Shown here: positions 44,721-53,539 of the stretch, in pieces
How positions within the stretch are numbered: position 1 is the first letter of the stretch
How the letters are laid out: each line of letters starts with the position of its first letter
Source: Neoarius graeffei
Lineage: Eukaryota > Chordata > Actinopteri > Siluriformes > Ariidae
Length of the DNA: 64,000 bases
Assembly (NCBI RefSeq): GCF_027579695.1
Contig: NC_083587.1
Location: forward strand, 37,939,732-38,003,731
Reading direction: 5' to 3'
Notes under the pieces: generated by a model
The model's database searches: none
What the model was told of the DNA's origin: nothing
Seen by the model: only the letters and a program-made list of their open reading frames with translations
Program-made: the position numbers and the translations under genes

Positions 44721-44912
44721 CAGTAACAAAATAGACTTGAAGTATTCAGATCCGCTCTGCATAAAGCAGCTAAATCCTCTCTCTGTCATCTGGCAGAAAG
44801 CTCCTTGGTTTGCTTGTGTCTCAATCACAGCTGGTATTCTGTAGAAAGACTTCTTTTCACCTTTCCCATCAGCTTTGTTAGAACACCCTAACACAGCACA
44901 AAAGTTTACCAT
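44721..44912 (-). pseudogene. Decayed THAP zinc-finger exon
   Basis: The exon starts ATGGTAAACTTT: 'MVNFCAVLGCSNKADGK', 'GEKKSFYRIPAV', the first half of a THAP domain (Cys-x4-Cys, Phe-Tyr-x-Ile-Pro). The second half is spread over other frames ('ALCRADLNT', then 'YFVTG'), so indels have destroyed the AVPTIF/CxxH part and the VCSxHF signature is not intact. The exon ends at a donor 'ctg|gtaagt', where THAP exons in transposon genes typically end. THAP domains bind DNA specifically and occur at the N-terminus of P-, Kolobok- and ISL2EU-type transposases. The start lies about 145 bp from the right end of the surrounding element. Confidence 0.7.
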
Positions 44913-45929
44913 TGTAGGTTTTTGATGAACCAAGTGCCTCGTGGGTTCACATACCGCACGTTGCCGTTATTTCCCCCTAATCACGAGTTTGTTGGTCTTC
45001 CAATATGGCGCAGGGTTTGTTTACTTCCGGTTTCGGGTGACGTCAGTGAAAGGGGTCTAATGGGGGCATTACCGCCACCCACTGGATTGGGGTGTAAAGC
45101 AGTCTGAACAAAACGTGTAAACATAAACATAGGAGAAATGAACCCGTTTTTCTAACTCGTCCTCACTTAGTCTACTTTTCTTTTTTGATTAGTCTGGATT
45201 TGATATTGTAAATTTAAATGTGAATCAATGTATATTCATCGGACATGAACAAATGAATAAATCTTGAGTAATCTTGAGGGGCGTGTGTGTCTGGGGGGGG
45301 GGGATCGAACGAACCCTCCGATCCCCCCTGGCTACGGGCCAGAATTTATATTCTGAACAATTAGTTGCTCATCCTACCAATGTTGAAAACTGGCCGGCAA
45401 AAGTGACGATGGTTCAACATCGTATATTCGACCTTCTCTGACGGTCGACAGATCAACCTTTACCCACGGTGATTCAACAGTGATAAATCGACCTTCTCCG
45501 ACGGTGGAGAAATCGACGTTTCACGGCGCCGTTTCAGCGTTGATTTTCTGACTTACGATGGAAACCGACCATTCTGACCAAGAATCGGCGCCGTTTCAAC
45601 GTCCCTCTGCTATAGGGGCAGGCTCCTTTTAAATCATTTGGTAAATAATTTATTAAAACCTCAGCAGGCAATGTAAATGAACAACTGAATCTTTTCATAT
45701 CAAGTCAATAGAATTTTTATTCAAAGCTGAACATTGGGAACATTGAATTAAATACAGAGGTAGGTAGGTAACCAATAAGCTAAAACAAGCAACAGTAAAT
45801 TGTAAATCTTCAGCTCTTCAGCTGTTGGTTCTCCTGCTTGCTCCTGCTCCTGTATGGAGCACTTGCATGTGACGTCACAGCCGATCCAGATTGTGACAGA
45901 CGCCATCGTGTCGGTCAAACGCCATATTC

Positions 45930-46425
45930 CGCCTTCTACTTCTGGTTCTACTTCTGCTTTTACTTCTACCTTTTCTTCTGGAAAACCCTACTATATACAA
46001 TTCTACTACAACGGCTGTGGCTACAAGCTCTCCCTACCTGTGCATGTTTTTTATGTTTTTTGTGTGTATTTTTGCATGTTGTTCGTCTGTACCGGACTTC
46101 AATATCCACTACAACCGTATGGACTTACTGGACATTGGTTTCCAGCAGAAAATGACGGTTTGTAGCGATTTCCATCGCATGCACAACATTCCGGACAAGA
46201 AAAAAAAAATAAAAATAACATTCCGGGCGAGACCAGCGGGGTCTCCGTGGATTGTTATTGGAAGCAAAGCGAAGGAGGCAGCGCCGGGAGCAGAAGCAAA
46301 AGCGAGGCTACAGGCAGAGCCGGCCTGTTGACTAAGCTCAGAAAACAGCTACTCAAACCTCCACTGCCAAGCCTCTACCTCTCCAACGCCAGATCCATGT
46401 AAACAAGACGGACGATTTAGAATTA
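45930..46425 (+). pseudogene. LINE ORF fragment captured in the ISL2EU-like element
   Basis: Plus-strand frames contain 'LLTKLRKQLLKPPLPSLY' followed by 'LSNARSM', which is the start of the endonuclease region of fish LINE ORF2 proteins ('PSLYLSNARSMxNKxDDLxLL'). A stop follows at once ('taaacaag'). Upstream are 'FNIHYNRMDLLDIGFQQ' and a Lys/Arg-rich stretch with frame changes. It ends abruptly a few bases before the YqaJ exon on the other strand. Confidence 0.45.
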
Positions 46426-46483
46426 CCTTATTCTATTCTATAATCGGCTGGTCAGTGCTATACTCAATACTTAAGTGACTTAC

Positions 46484-46706
46484 CCATCCAATGAGGATTA
46501 TTTTCTTGTTTACAAGATGCCACATCTGAGTCGCTGACAAATCCTGAATTTCTGTAAAGATAACTGTCCAGAGATTTATAAGCACGCAGTGCTTCACCAC
46601 TGAACAGCGAGAGAAAGTTGATGAGGTAATCATACACGTCCGGGTATTCCGCTGGCAGTTCAAAATCCGGTCGTGAAAACTCAGTCCGGAAAGCCATAAG
46701 GGTCAC
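46484..46706 (-). pseudogene. YqaJ-nuclease protein, N-terminal exon
   Basis: Starts with a Met at 46706 and reads 'FELPAEYPDVYDYLINF', 'SGEALRAYKSLDSYLY' and 'GFVSDSDV', ending at the donor 'atgg|gtaagt'. The 'P.EYPDVYDYLI....EALRAYKSLD.Y' pattern is typical of the N-terminal region of element-encoded proteins that carry a YqaJ/lambda-exonuclease-like domain further on. The nuclease core itself is not present in this element. The exon starts about 180 bp from the right terminus and points inward, the arrangement expected for a two-gene convergent element. The frame is open over its whole length. Confidence 0.6.
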
Positions 46707-47205
46707 AAATCTGTAGATCGTTTATTTTAGACATATATCTAGTTATCTGTTCATTAGAAAAATGAGCCGTGTAGTCCGTCGGTTGAAATTGATCAATTCT
46801 GTACACGAGTGCAGCAGTATTCAGCGGTGTTTTTGACCGACAAGATGGGGGGGGTGTACTTTCCGGTCACGTGACTGCAAGATCTCTATTGTCTCACACT
46901 CCGGGTCCTCCAGCTCCTGTCGCACTGTGTTGCAGTTGCTGCCGACTGTCATCTGGAATAAAGAGCAGTGGATAAGATAATTTAATTAAATATAATTGTA
47001 ATGTTATTTCTGATTTATTTATTATCTGAACGAGGATTTGAGCTTTGAAAAATACCGGATTCTTTCTGTAATGTTGATTCCCGCTGTTATCTAGGTCACG
47101 TGACACCTTAACATTGACGGTTACCAAGGAGCTGCCTTGGGTACTTTGATACTTTGCTTCGATACATACCAGCACTTTGATACATACTGGATACAAGCTA
47201 GCAAA

Positions 47206-48510
47206 ATGAGTTAAAAGCAGGCATCTTTGGAAAGTTTCTTTGGAAAGGGGAAAAGGCCCATTGAGGAGACAGAAGAAGAGCCTATGATGAAGAAAAAGAA
47301 AGCTGCATTTCAAGGCCTGGTCCCACTGCACTTACGGATGCAAAGAGGATGTAAAACGTAAAAAAATCTTTGCCATCCGTTGGAAAACGCTATGCATCCG
47401 TTGTGTACTCATTGCATACGTGCTTCATACACTCTATCCATCGAGCATCCGTCCACTGTGATTTCATCCGCGCAAAAAGTTTTGAGCTGCACAAAACTTT
47501 TAGAACGGATGAACTTTCCGCCGTGTACGATGTAAATCCGCGACATATATGAGCAACAAACGTTCTATGTCCGTTATCATCCATTAAACGTCTGCTGTAT
47601 CCTCTCTGCATCCTCTGGGCATCCTCGCAACTCACATCCGCTGCAGCTGAAAACGGAAAGAGGGAGGAAAGATAAGGTACATGAAACGTCTATTCATCGT
47701 TAGTAGCACGGAAATAGAAAGGATGTAAGCGTATGCATCTTGTATATAAAGTATTCAAAACGGACAAAGCGTTTATATCTGGGATGTATCTCATATATTT
47801 AGGATGTCTGGAGTATGTCTAGAGTATGTAGAAGGACACCTAGCGGACAATCGATATTTTGTATAAAAAGGGGGAGAAAATCATCTAGTAGTAGAGATGT
47901 ATCGATGTAGCCGCCAGCACGTCTTTCCGCTTTATGATGACGGCGTGCATGCTGCATCCCTTTATATCCGCGGAGCAGACGCAATTCATACCCCCCGCAT
48001 GCGCAGTGAACGGTCTGCATCCGATATACATCCGCGCAACATCCCCTTTGTTTCTGTTAGGCGTACGTGATGCATCCCCTTCATCCGCTATGCATCCGCT
48101 CTTTCTGCTATGCGTCCGCTTCTCAGTTATCACCGGTAACCCCTTCGGAGTTGTCATCCACTTCCATCCACTTCCATCCGCTTTAATCCGCTAGGCTTCC
48201 TATGAACATGCGTTTAACATCCCCGCTATATACTACCCACATCCGTTCTTTTCCGTTCTGTTTTCGCAAATTTTCGCCAATTTTGTCCATTTCTGGAGCG
48301 GATGAAAATGGATAGAGCCACCCCTGAAATTTTGCTCGTCCGCTGTGTCCTTTTTGCATACGTTTTGTGTCCATCGGCCAGTGGGACCGGGCCTTTAGCA
48401 GACACTTTGCCAAGTCCTACACCAATCCTGCTCTGCCTTACATGTTGTGACCGGGTCTCTAATGAGGCAATGAAGCCTTCAAAACTGCTAGTGTCATTTA
48501 TTTTAGCCTT
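47206..48510 (+). pseudogene. ZBED5/SCAND3-like hAT protein N-terminus, split by a MITE
   Basis: At 47206 ATG-AGT-TAA (stop at codon 3) precedes 'KQASLESFFGKGKRP', 'EETEEEPMMKKKKAAF'. After the MITE the text resumes near 48400 as 'DTLPSPTPILLCLTCC' and 'DRVSNEAMKPSKLL'. Together these match the N-terminus of hAT-derived zinc-finger proteins ('LxSFFxK', 'CxxCxxxLSNEAMKPSKLxRHLxxKH'). The first Cys pair is changed to 'CLTCC', and the histidines are lost ('LLVSF'). Only this 5' piece remains; the catalytic domain is absent. Confidence 0.6.
47312..48395. mobile_element. CATCCG-rich MITE
   Basis: A 1,084-bp element with inverted ends 'aaggcctggtcccactg' and, inward, 'aaggcccggtcccactgg'. CATCCG or its complement CGGATG appears more than twenty times, denser toward both ends, together with related 'gcatcc' and 'gtccg' units. 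It interrupts a hAT-like coding fragment. No open frame of note; the superfamily is uncertain because the target duplication is not clear. Confidence 0.75.
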
Positions 48511-49065
48511 CCTGTCTTGAATAACACTTTTTGTTGCCTGAAGAATAACAAACAAAAGTCCAGGCTGATTAAATTAATGGCCTTATACAAGAAATCAAAG
48601 CTAACATGAACCTGAGTAAGCTATCGATAGCTGGATAGACTCCAAACTAACATTCATTATGATAGCTGTGTTGTTATCCGCCGCCCACAAATTAGGCTCC
48701 ATATCGGTAACTTTACAGCATGATAGTGGGCTCACAGAAAGTGTGACTGATATTCGTAACTCTTGACTTACCTCCTGAAATGTTTTTTTCTTGCGATCTT
48801 CAATCCAAACTTGCCTAGGTCTTGCTGTCCACTCCGCTTGGCCATGATGCTGCAATCCGCTGCTGTCACTGACACTGAATGAAATAAAAAATAACGGAAC
48901 TCCAACTGAATGTCACCTCCTCAAACGCTTCGCTTGCGCGTGCCCTCTCTCACGGTAGCTTACTGTATGCTCAGTTTCAGCAAAGCTACGTGGAATGGCA
49001 TTTCTAATTCCAATGTTAAATAGAAGTAATGTCCACAGTTATTGATAAAATTGCTCAAGGGAAGG

Positions 49066-49160
49066 GAGGGGGGATGCCCATTTTAGAGGGGGGATGATTT
49101 TGACCATTTTTTATTCCAGGGGGGATGGCATCCCCCCATCCCCCCTCAACTCGAGTACAG
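49066..49160. repeat. hAT-like element terminus, second copy
   Basis: 'ggggggatgattttgaccat', 'ccaggggggatggcatcccc' and 'cccctcaactcgagtac' repeat the terminus at 35743-35836 in the same orientation. It may be the 3' end of the element whose protein fragment starts at 47206. Confidence 0.55.
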
Positions 49161-50175
49161 ATTACTATTATATTGAGATAATAATAATTAAGAGATCATC
49201 AGCTTCACATTAACAGCTTAATATATTAAATGAATAGGATGTATGAATAAATTACTTGATGTATACATGCACATGCAATTTTTCTGTTTCATAGACGCAG
49301 AGATGATGATGGACTGTCGCTGAGGATCATGGGAAGGCTAATGTAGCGTGGGGAATAGAGAAAATCAATAATCGTAAATTAGAGTTATTATTTCGTTTTG
49401 GTTTCCCTGTTTATTATTTGTTCTGTTTTGAGTTGGAAAAAGGAAAACAAACACCAATCCCTCATTTTTTGGTCATACAGAAAAACAGGAAAACGAAACA
49501 TTGAGTGTTTTTTTTTTTCAGATTGAATGGAATACTTGAATGATCGGATGATACAAGGACCTACATGTAACACTAAAAAGTGCACAGTGCTTCATTGCAA
49601 GAGTCATTTTTTAAAAATATTTATTTTTGAGCGAGTAAACCCAAGGCAAGAATCAAACCATGTTTCAGGAGTTACCGGTACAGGACATGTGCAGTAACCA
49701 CCAGACTACCAAGACCTGCAGGTTTGTCTGCTCCTGCACTGAAAAAGTAACCTACCATATAGAATTTACCCAATAAATCTGAGGTAACAATTTGCATTGA
49801 CTTGTTTGGGGTAGATTTAATTCCATATATTGAGTATAAAATAACTGAAATAAAAAGCTATGAAATACTTAAATTGGGTAAAATTTACTTCACATTTATG
49901 TATCTATTCTACAGCTACTTTCTCACTGAAATCGGGAAGTGCAGGACAACAAGCTTCACACAACATTTCAAGATTTTTTTTTATGAGAGAAGCGCCATCT
50001 AATGGCGACACCGTGGAATCGAATGAATGGGCGTGTTTAGAATTAAAATAGGGGAGGAAGGGGGGTCTGAGCCATTCATGGCAGCCCCCTGGCGTTCAGG
50101 TGGGAACTGCACGGCAGTCGCATGGCAGTCGCATGGCGTGCGGTTGGAACGGGAAAAATTCAATTGCTGCTACTG
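49161..50175. other. No gene; SINE-head remnant and right end of the insertion
   Basis: AT-rich DNA. At 49630-49722 the reverse complement shows a tRNA-like 'tctggtggttactgcac' and 'ggtttgattcttgcc', probably a SINE head. The final 150 bp belong to the right terminus of the 17.7-kb insertion, with two 'catgcgactgc' direct repeats. Confidence 0.45.
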
Positions 50176-50177
50176 TA

Positions 50178-50866
50178 CGTGATGCTAATGTTCCTTTTTG
50201 AACCTCTGGCCCCAGCTCCGCCTTCTCCGGAACCACCGACACCAATGCCATGGGGATCTCCTCATTCCAGAGTTTGAGCAGATTGAGGTGGTAAATCTGT
50301 AGCGCACCACCCCTGTCTGTTCGCCTCATCTCATAGTTGACATCCCCGACTCGCTGTGTGACCTCAAAGGGTCCTTGCCACTTGGTGACTAATTTAGAGC
50401 TCGATGTGGGCAACAGTACTTTATCTCCCGGTGCGAACTCTCTAAGGTGCGTACCCTTGTCGTACAGGCGGGTTTGCCGTTCTTGGGCCTGCCATAAATT
50501 CTCCTGGGTTAGGTGTGTGAGTGTGTGGAGTTTTGCATGCAGGTCAATAACGTATTGAATTTCGTTTTTACTTGGTGAAGGTCCCTCCTCCCAATTTTCT
50601 CGCAGCACATCTAAAATGCCGCGCAGCTTATGCCCATATAATAATTCAAATGGGGAGAACCCCATGGAGGCTTGGGGGACCTCTCGCACTGCAAATAACA
50701 AGGGTTCGAGCCATTTATCCCAGTTACGTGCGTCCTCACTCACAAATTTTTTAATTATGTTCTTGAGGGTGCGATTAAACCGTTCAACTAAACCGTCCGT
50801 TTGTGGGTGATACATGCTGGTGCGGATCGGCTTAATACCTAATAACCCATACAGTTCGTTCAGTGT
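50178..50866 (-). pseudogene. Integrase C-terminal part of split gypsy element
   Basis: Contains 'YHPQTDGLVERFNRTLK' with the third catalytic residue (Glu), 'LEPLLFAVREVPQASMG', 'SPFELLYG' and the GPY/F-type module 'KWQGPFEVTQRVGDVNYEM', then 'IYHLNLLKLW'. It continues past 'VPEKAELGPEVQ' to the TA where the 17.7-kb element is inserted. Integrase joins the cDNA to chromosomal DNA; the GPY/F module helps multimerisation. It is separated from the upstream part only by a TGA near 50867, which replaces an Arg codon (CGA in the family). Confidence 0.9.
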
Positions 50867-51778
50867 TCATGACATAAACAAGGTGCCTTGATCAGTCAGA
50901 ATCTCTTTCGGGATTCCAACTTGGGAGATGACGCGGAAGAGCGCCTCCGCAATACTGCGTGCTGAAATATTGTGAAGAGGCACTGCTTCCGGGTATCGCG
51001 TTGCATAGTCCACCAGAACTAATATAAAGCGGTACCCTCGTGTTGACCGATCTAATGGCCCAAAGAGATCCATCCCAATTCTTTCGAACGGGGTCTCGAT
51101 TAACGGTAGAGGGCGCAAAGGCGCTTTTGGAATGGCCGCTGGATTTACTAACTGGCATTTGTGGCACACTGTACACCACCTACGGACATAACCACAAATC
51201 CCTGGCCAATAGAATCGGGCCATTATTCGGGCTAGTGTCTTATCCTGCCCTAAGTGTCCAGCCATGGGATTAAAGTGAGCCGCCTGGAATACCAATTCCC
51301 GGCGGCTTTTTGGAATCAAAAGCTGTGTGATCTGCTCTTTCTTCTGAGTGTCCTGTGTCACTCGGTATAATCTATCCTTCATAATAGAGAAATAGGGGAA
51401 GGACGGGGTGGCGTTTGGCAGGAGCGTTTGACCATCGATTACTCTCACTTGGTCAAACACATGCCACAGAGTCTTGTCTCGCAACTGTTCTAACAGGAAA
51501 TCCGCCAGGGATTCCCTGAGAGAGGGAGGAGGAGCCTGTGGCTCCTCACTCTGACGCGGAGATGACGCAGACGGCTCTGTGACAGCAGCTCCCACCAAGG
51601 TGGCACTGGGACCTCCCCCTGCTGAAATATGACAGGACCCACTCTTCACTAAATGCCTCATCAACTCCCCGAATCCCGGCCAATCAGTCCCCAAAATTAT
51701 CGAGTGGGTGAGGCGAGGATTAACCGCCGCCTTTACTATAAATTTCTCCCCTCGGAAAAAAATGTGGACCGACACCAA
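50867..51778 (-). pseudogene. Protease remnant and integrase N-terminal part
   Basis: Begins in the last third of a retropepsin ('VNPRLTHSIILGTDWPGF'); the active-site DSG block present in the relative at 62866-63714 has been deleted together with about 60 flanking codons. Integrase follows: the HHCC finger ('HFNPMAGHLGQDK' and 'CTVCHKC'), the first catalytic Asp in 'RIGMDLFGPLDR' and the second in 'LTDQGTLF'. The frame ends at TGA directly after 'FMS'. Protease would cleave the gag-pol polyprotein, so its loss alone makes the element non-autonomous. Confidence 0.9.
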
Positions 51779-51799
51779 AGGGTAGCTGTGAACATCCCC

Positions 51800-52811
51800 G
51801 TGCCCCGATCCAAACCACCACGCCCACCTCCATTACCGTGCACTGCTGTTGGAGGTGGCCCGGCTCCCCGCAGCGCCAGTAAACCGGCCCGGGCTTCCTC
51901 TCTGCACCGGCACTCTGGGGCTCACTCACCTGAGGGGGGGAGAGACAGACACAGAAGGGAGAAACGGGAGGGCACCGCGGGTGCGGTGGGCTGGCTGGGG
52001 TGGTGTCGGCCCCCGCCTCCGCGGTGGGGGAATGGGGCGAGGACGAGACACAGGAGGAGAGGGAGAGAGAGAGAGAGAGAGAAGAGGAGGGGAGAGAAGA
52101 GGCTGTTGGTTGTCCTGCCACCGGGACAGCCACCAAATGGTCCTCCGCCAGCTCAATTGCCTGATCCAGCGACGCCAGGCGGTGGCACTGGACCCACTCC
52201 GCGGTTCCTGCGGGCAAGCGTGCAATGAACTGTTCCAGTACCACCTGGTCGATGATCACCTTGGTGTCGCAGTTGTTGGCCCTCAACCACCGCCAGCAGG
52301 CATCCCGGAGTTGCTGTCCAAACGCGAACGGCCATCCGACTTCCTCCAAGCACAAAGCGCGGAAGCGCTGACACTGCTGCTCAGGGGTGCGCCCCACACG
52401 CTGGAGGACGGCCCGGCGAAGGTCCGCGTAGGCCAGCCGGCGGTCGGCGGGGAGCTGTAGCGCGACCAGCTGCGCCTCTCCCATTAGCAGGGGGAGAAGG
52501 CATCCCGCGTGCTGCTCCATCGGCCACCCCGAGGTCTCTGCGACTTGCTCAAAGAGCGTGAGGAATGCTTTGGGGTCATCCTGCGGGCCCATGTTTGTTA
52601 GGGTGAGGGGGGACGGGCCCGCGATGGGAGCGTTGGTAGACCCCGCCGACACGAGGAGGTGCCAGAACGCCTGACGAGCTTCTTGCTGGGCCAACACCAG
52701 GGCCTCGAACCGCTGTTCCTGCTCCTTTCGGAGGGTGACTAGCGCCTGGTGCTGGCTTTGCTGGGCCGTTGCGAGGGCGTGGATCAGGTCGGTGAACGGG
52801 GAAGACTCCAT
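51800..52811 (-). pseudogene. gag of split gypsy element (SCAN-related capsid)
   Basis: ATGGAGTCTTCC at 52811. Residues 1-60 are a Gln/Glu-rich helix. Residues about 80-230 form the capsid-like, SCAN-related domain: 'AFLTLFEQVAETSGWPME', 'CLLPLLMGEAQL', 'YADLRRAVLQRVGRTPEQ', 'QLRDACWRWLRA', 'VLEQFIARLPAGTAEWVQ'. A Ser-rich linker leads to a zinc knuckle 'YWRCGEPGHLQQQC' in which the first Cys is Tyr. The frame is open to the deletion that removes the protease active site. Gag would build the particle and bind RNA. It is one of the longest undamaged frames in the window. Confidence 0.9.
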
Positions 52812-52856
52812 GGGGCTGTTCTGTGCTCCAGAAATTGTCCCGGGTTTCAGCACCAC

Positions 52857-53174
52857 TGTAGAGGTTCTCACACAGGGGAAGAGCACAGGAAGATGGCAAG
52901 ACAGAGTTCAGGTTCGTAAAGCATTTTTTTTTTATTGTTACACTTTTCAGTCTAACATATAATCATAGATGCGCATGCACACACACACAACTGGCGTCTC
53001 GTTCGGGGGAGAGTCTCCTCTGTTCTCGTTCTCCCTCCTTAAGTAGGGCGCGGTCACTGGGAAGACACACAAACACAGGTTAATTGCCATCAGGTGTAGT
53101 GATTCTGCCACTTACCTTTCCTGACTCCGCCCTCCCATCACAGACCGATGCTTGACCACGCCCCCACTGCCACA
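52857..53174 (-). repeat. 5' LTR of split gypsy element
   Basis: 318 bp, same boundaries as the 3' LTR. The plus-strand text ends 'cccactgccaca'. The reverse complement begins TGTGGCAG and ends CCTCTACA. Confidence 0.93.
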
Positions 53175-53280
53175 AGGTCACTGTGAGAGAATGCAATACT
53201 TCACAATGTGTGTGACTACTCAGCGTCCTTTTAAGTGCATGCTAATTGCACTTTAATCCAGGGCAGGTGCTTGTCATTAG
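53175..53280. repeat. Repeat R copy 3, right part
   Basis: Continues the repeat interrupted at 30731 by the gypsy element: 'cactgtgagagaatgcaata', 'cttcacaatgtgtg', 'gtccttttaagtgcatgcta'. Confidence 0.55.
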
Positions 53281-53350
53281 TCTTAGAGGCGCGCACTGCT
53301 CAGACTGTGCGCGAGTGGAAGTTTGGTGTGCACATAGTGTGCGGATGTCA
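53279..53350. repeat. Direct duplication, left copy
   Basis: 'tagtcttagaggcgcgcact', 'gctcagactgtg', 'gtggaagtttggtgtgcac' match 54079-54150 ('tagtcttagaggcacacatt', 'gaatggaagtttggtgtgca'). The two copies bracket the minisatellites. Confidence 0.8.
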
Positions 53351-53539
53351 TGTTAAGTCAAGTCAGAAACACCCCCCCCCACACACACACACACACAGAG
53401 AGCTCCCTCTTGGATGGCCCATGGATGGACACCATGTCATCAGCACTACGCTCTGGTTCTAGGTGGATGTGGCATCGGATCTTGGGCTTGGGTTGGGTCT
53501 TGAACATGGGTAAGGATACAAACAGAGACTTTGGTTTTG

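Larger units (their letters stand above)
41933..45058 (-). mobile_element. Terminal-repeat element carrying THAP and DUF4806 exons
   Basis: Left end 'agaccccctttcac' and right end, inward, 'agacccctttcactgacgtc' are inverted. AAT flanks both sides (41930-41932 and 45059-45061). The right subterminal region has TGACGTCA as in the two ISL2EU-like elements of this window, but the left does not. The minus strand holds a THAP exon near the right end and two phase-matched DUF4806-region exons; a SINE lies between. It is 3,126 bp long. Confidence 0.6.
41772..45617. mobile_element. Candidate outer element with CGTTGA-rich subterminal repeats
   Basis: Left 'atagcaaaagggcgttgatt' and right, inward, 'atagcagagggacgttgaaa' are inverted. 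Both sides carry many irregular palindromes of the form cgttgattcgacg, ggttcaacatcg or cgaccttctccgacgg. No clear target duplication is visible. The THAP/DUF4806 element lies inside it. Confidence 0.45.
45856..46887. mobile_element. ISL2EU-like element with YqaJ exon and captured LINE piece
   Basis: Left end 'ggagcacttgca' and right end, inward, 'agagatcttgca' are inverted, with AT at 45854-45855 and 46888-46889. A further match, 'ccatcgtgtcggtcaaa' against 'ccatcttgtcggtcaaa', lies at similar depth on both sides. The right half codes a YqaJ N-terminal exon on the minus strand; the left half carries LINE-like coding sequence on the plus strand. Elements of the ISL2EU group, as I recall, make 2-bp duplications and encode a transposase plus a YqaJ-type nuclease. 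Confidence 0.62.
32519..50175. mobile_element. 17.7-kb insertion with inverted ends and TA duplication
   Basis: The left end reads CAGTGGCAGCCATTGAATTT. The right end, read inward, is CAGTAGCAGCAATTGAATTT. Both are flanked by TA (32517-32518 and 50176-50177). Removing the segment plus one TA restores collinearity with the intact relative at 60141-64000 across the integrase-RT junction. CAGT ends with a TA duplication fit the Tc1/mariner/pogo superfamily. No transposase obviously belonging to these ends is visible; the interior is filled with other nested elements, so the original unit was probably much shorter. Confidence 0.75.
30732..53174 (-). mobile_element. Gmr1-like Ty3/gypsy retrotransposon split by a 17.7-kb insertion
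   Basis: LTRs at 30732-31050 and 52857-53174 share ends TGTAGAGG...GCCACA (plus-strand view) and differ at about 18 positions by eye, nearly all transitions. The duplication aggtc is at 30727-30731 and 53175-53179. A binding-site-like 'gtggtgctgaaacccggg' adjoins the 5' LTR (minus sense). In sense order it encodes gag, a deleted protease, integrase, RT and RNase H. The pol is broken between integrase and RT by the element at 32519-50175; without it the element is about 4.8 kb. Confidence 0.93.

Noticed and set aside
44545..45346. A separate hAT-like element suggested by 'ggcctgtagccag' at the left and 'ctggctacgggcc' at the right
   Set aside because: Its span would overlap and not nest with the better supported terminal-repeat element at 41933-45058, and no convincing 8-bp duplication is present. 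The G-run blocks may be independent fragments.
51653..52460. Long Arg/Gly-rich plus-strand frames over the gypsy gag
   Set aside because: GC-rich antisense shadows of the minus-strand gag frame.
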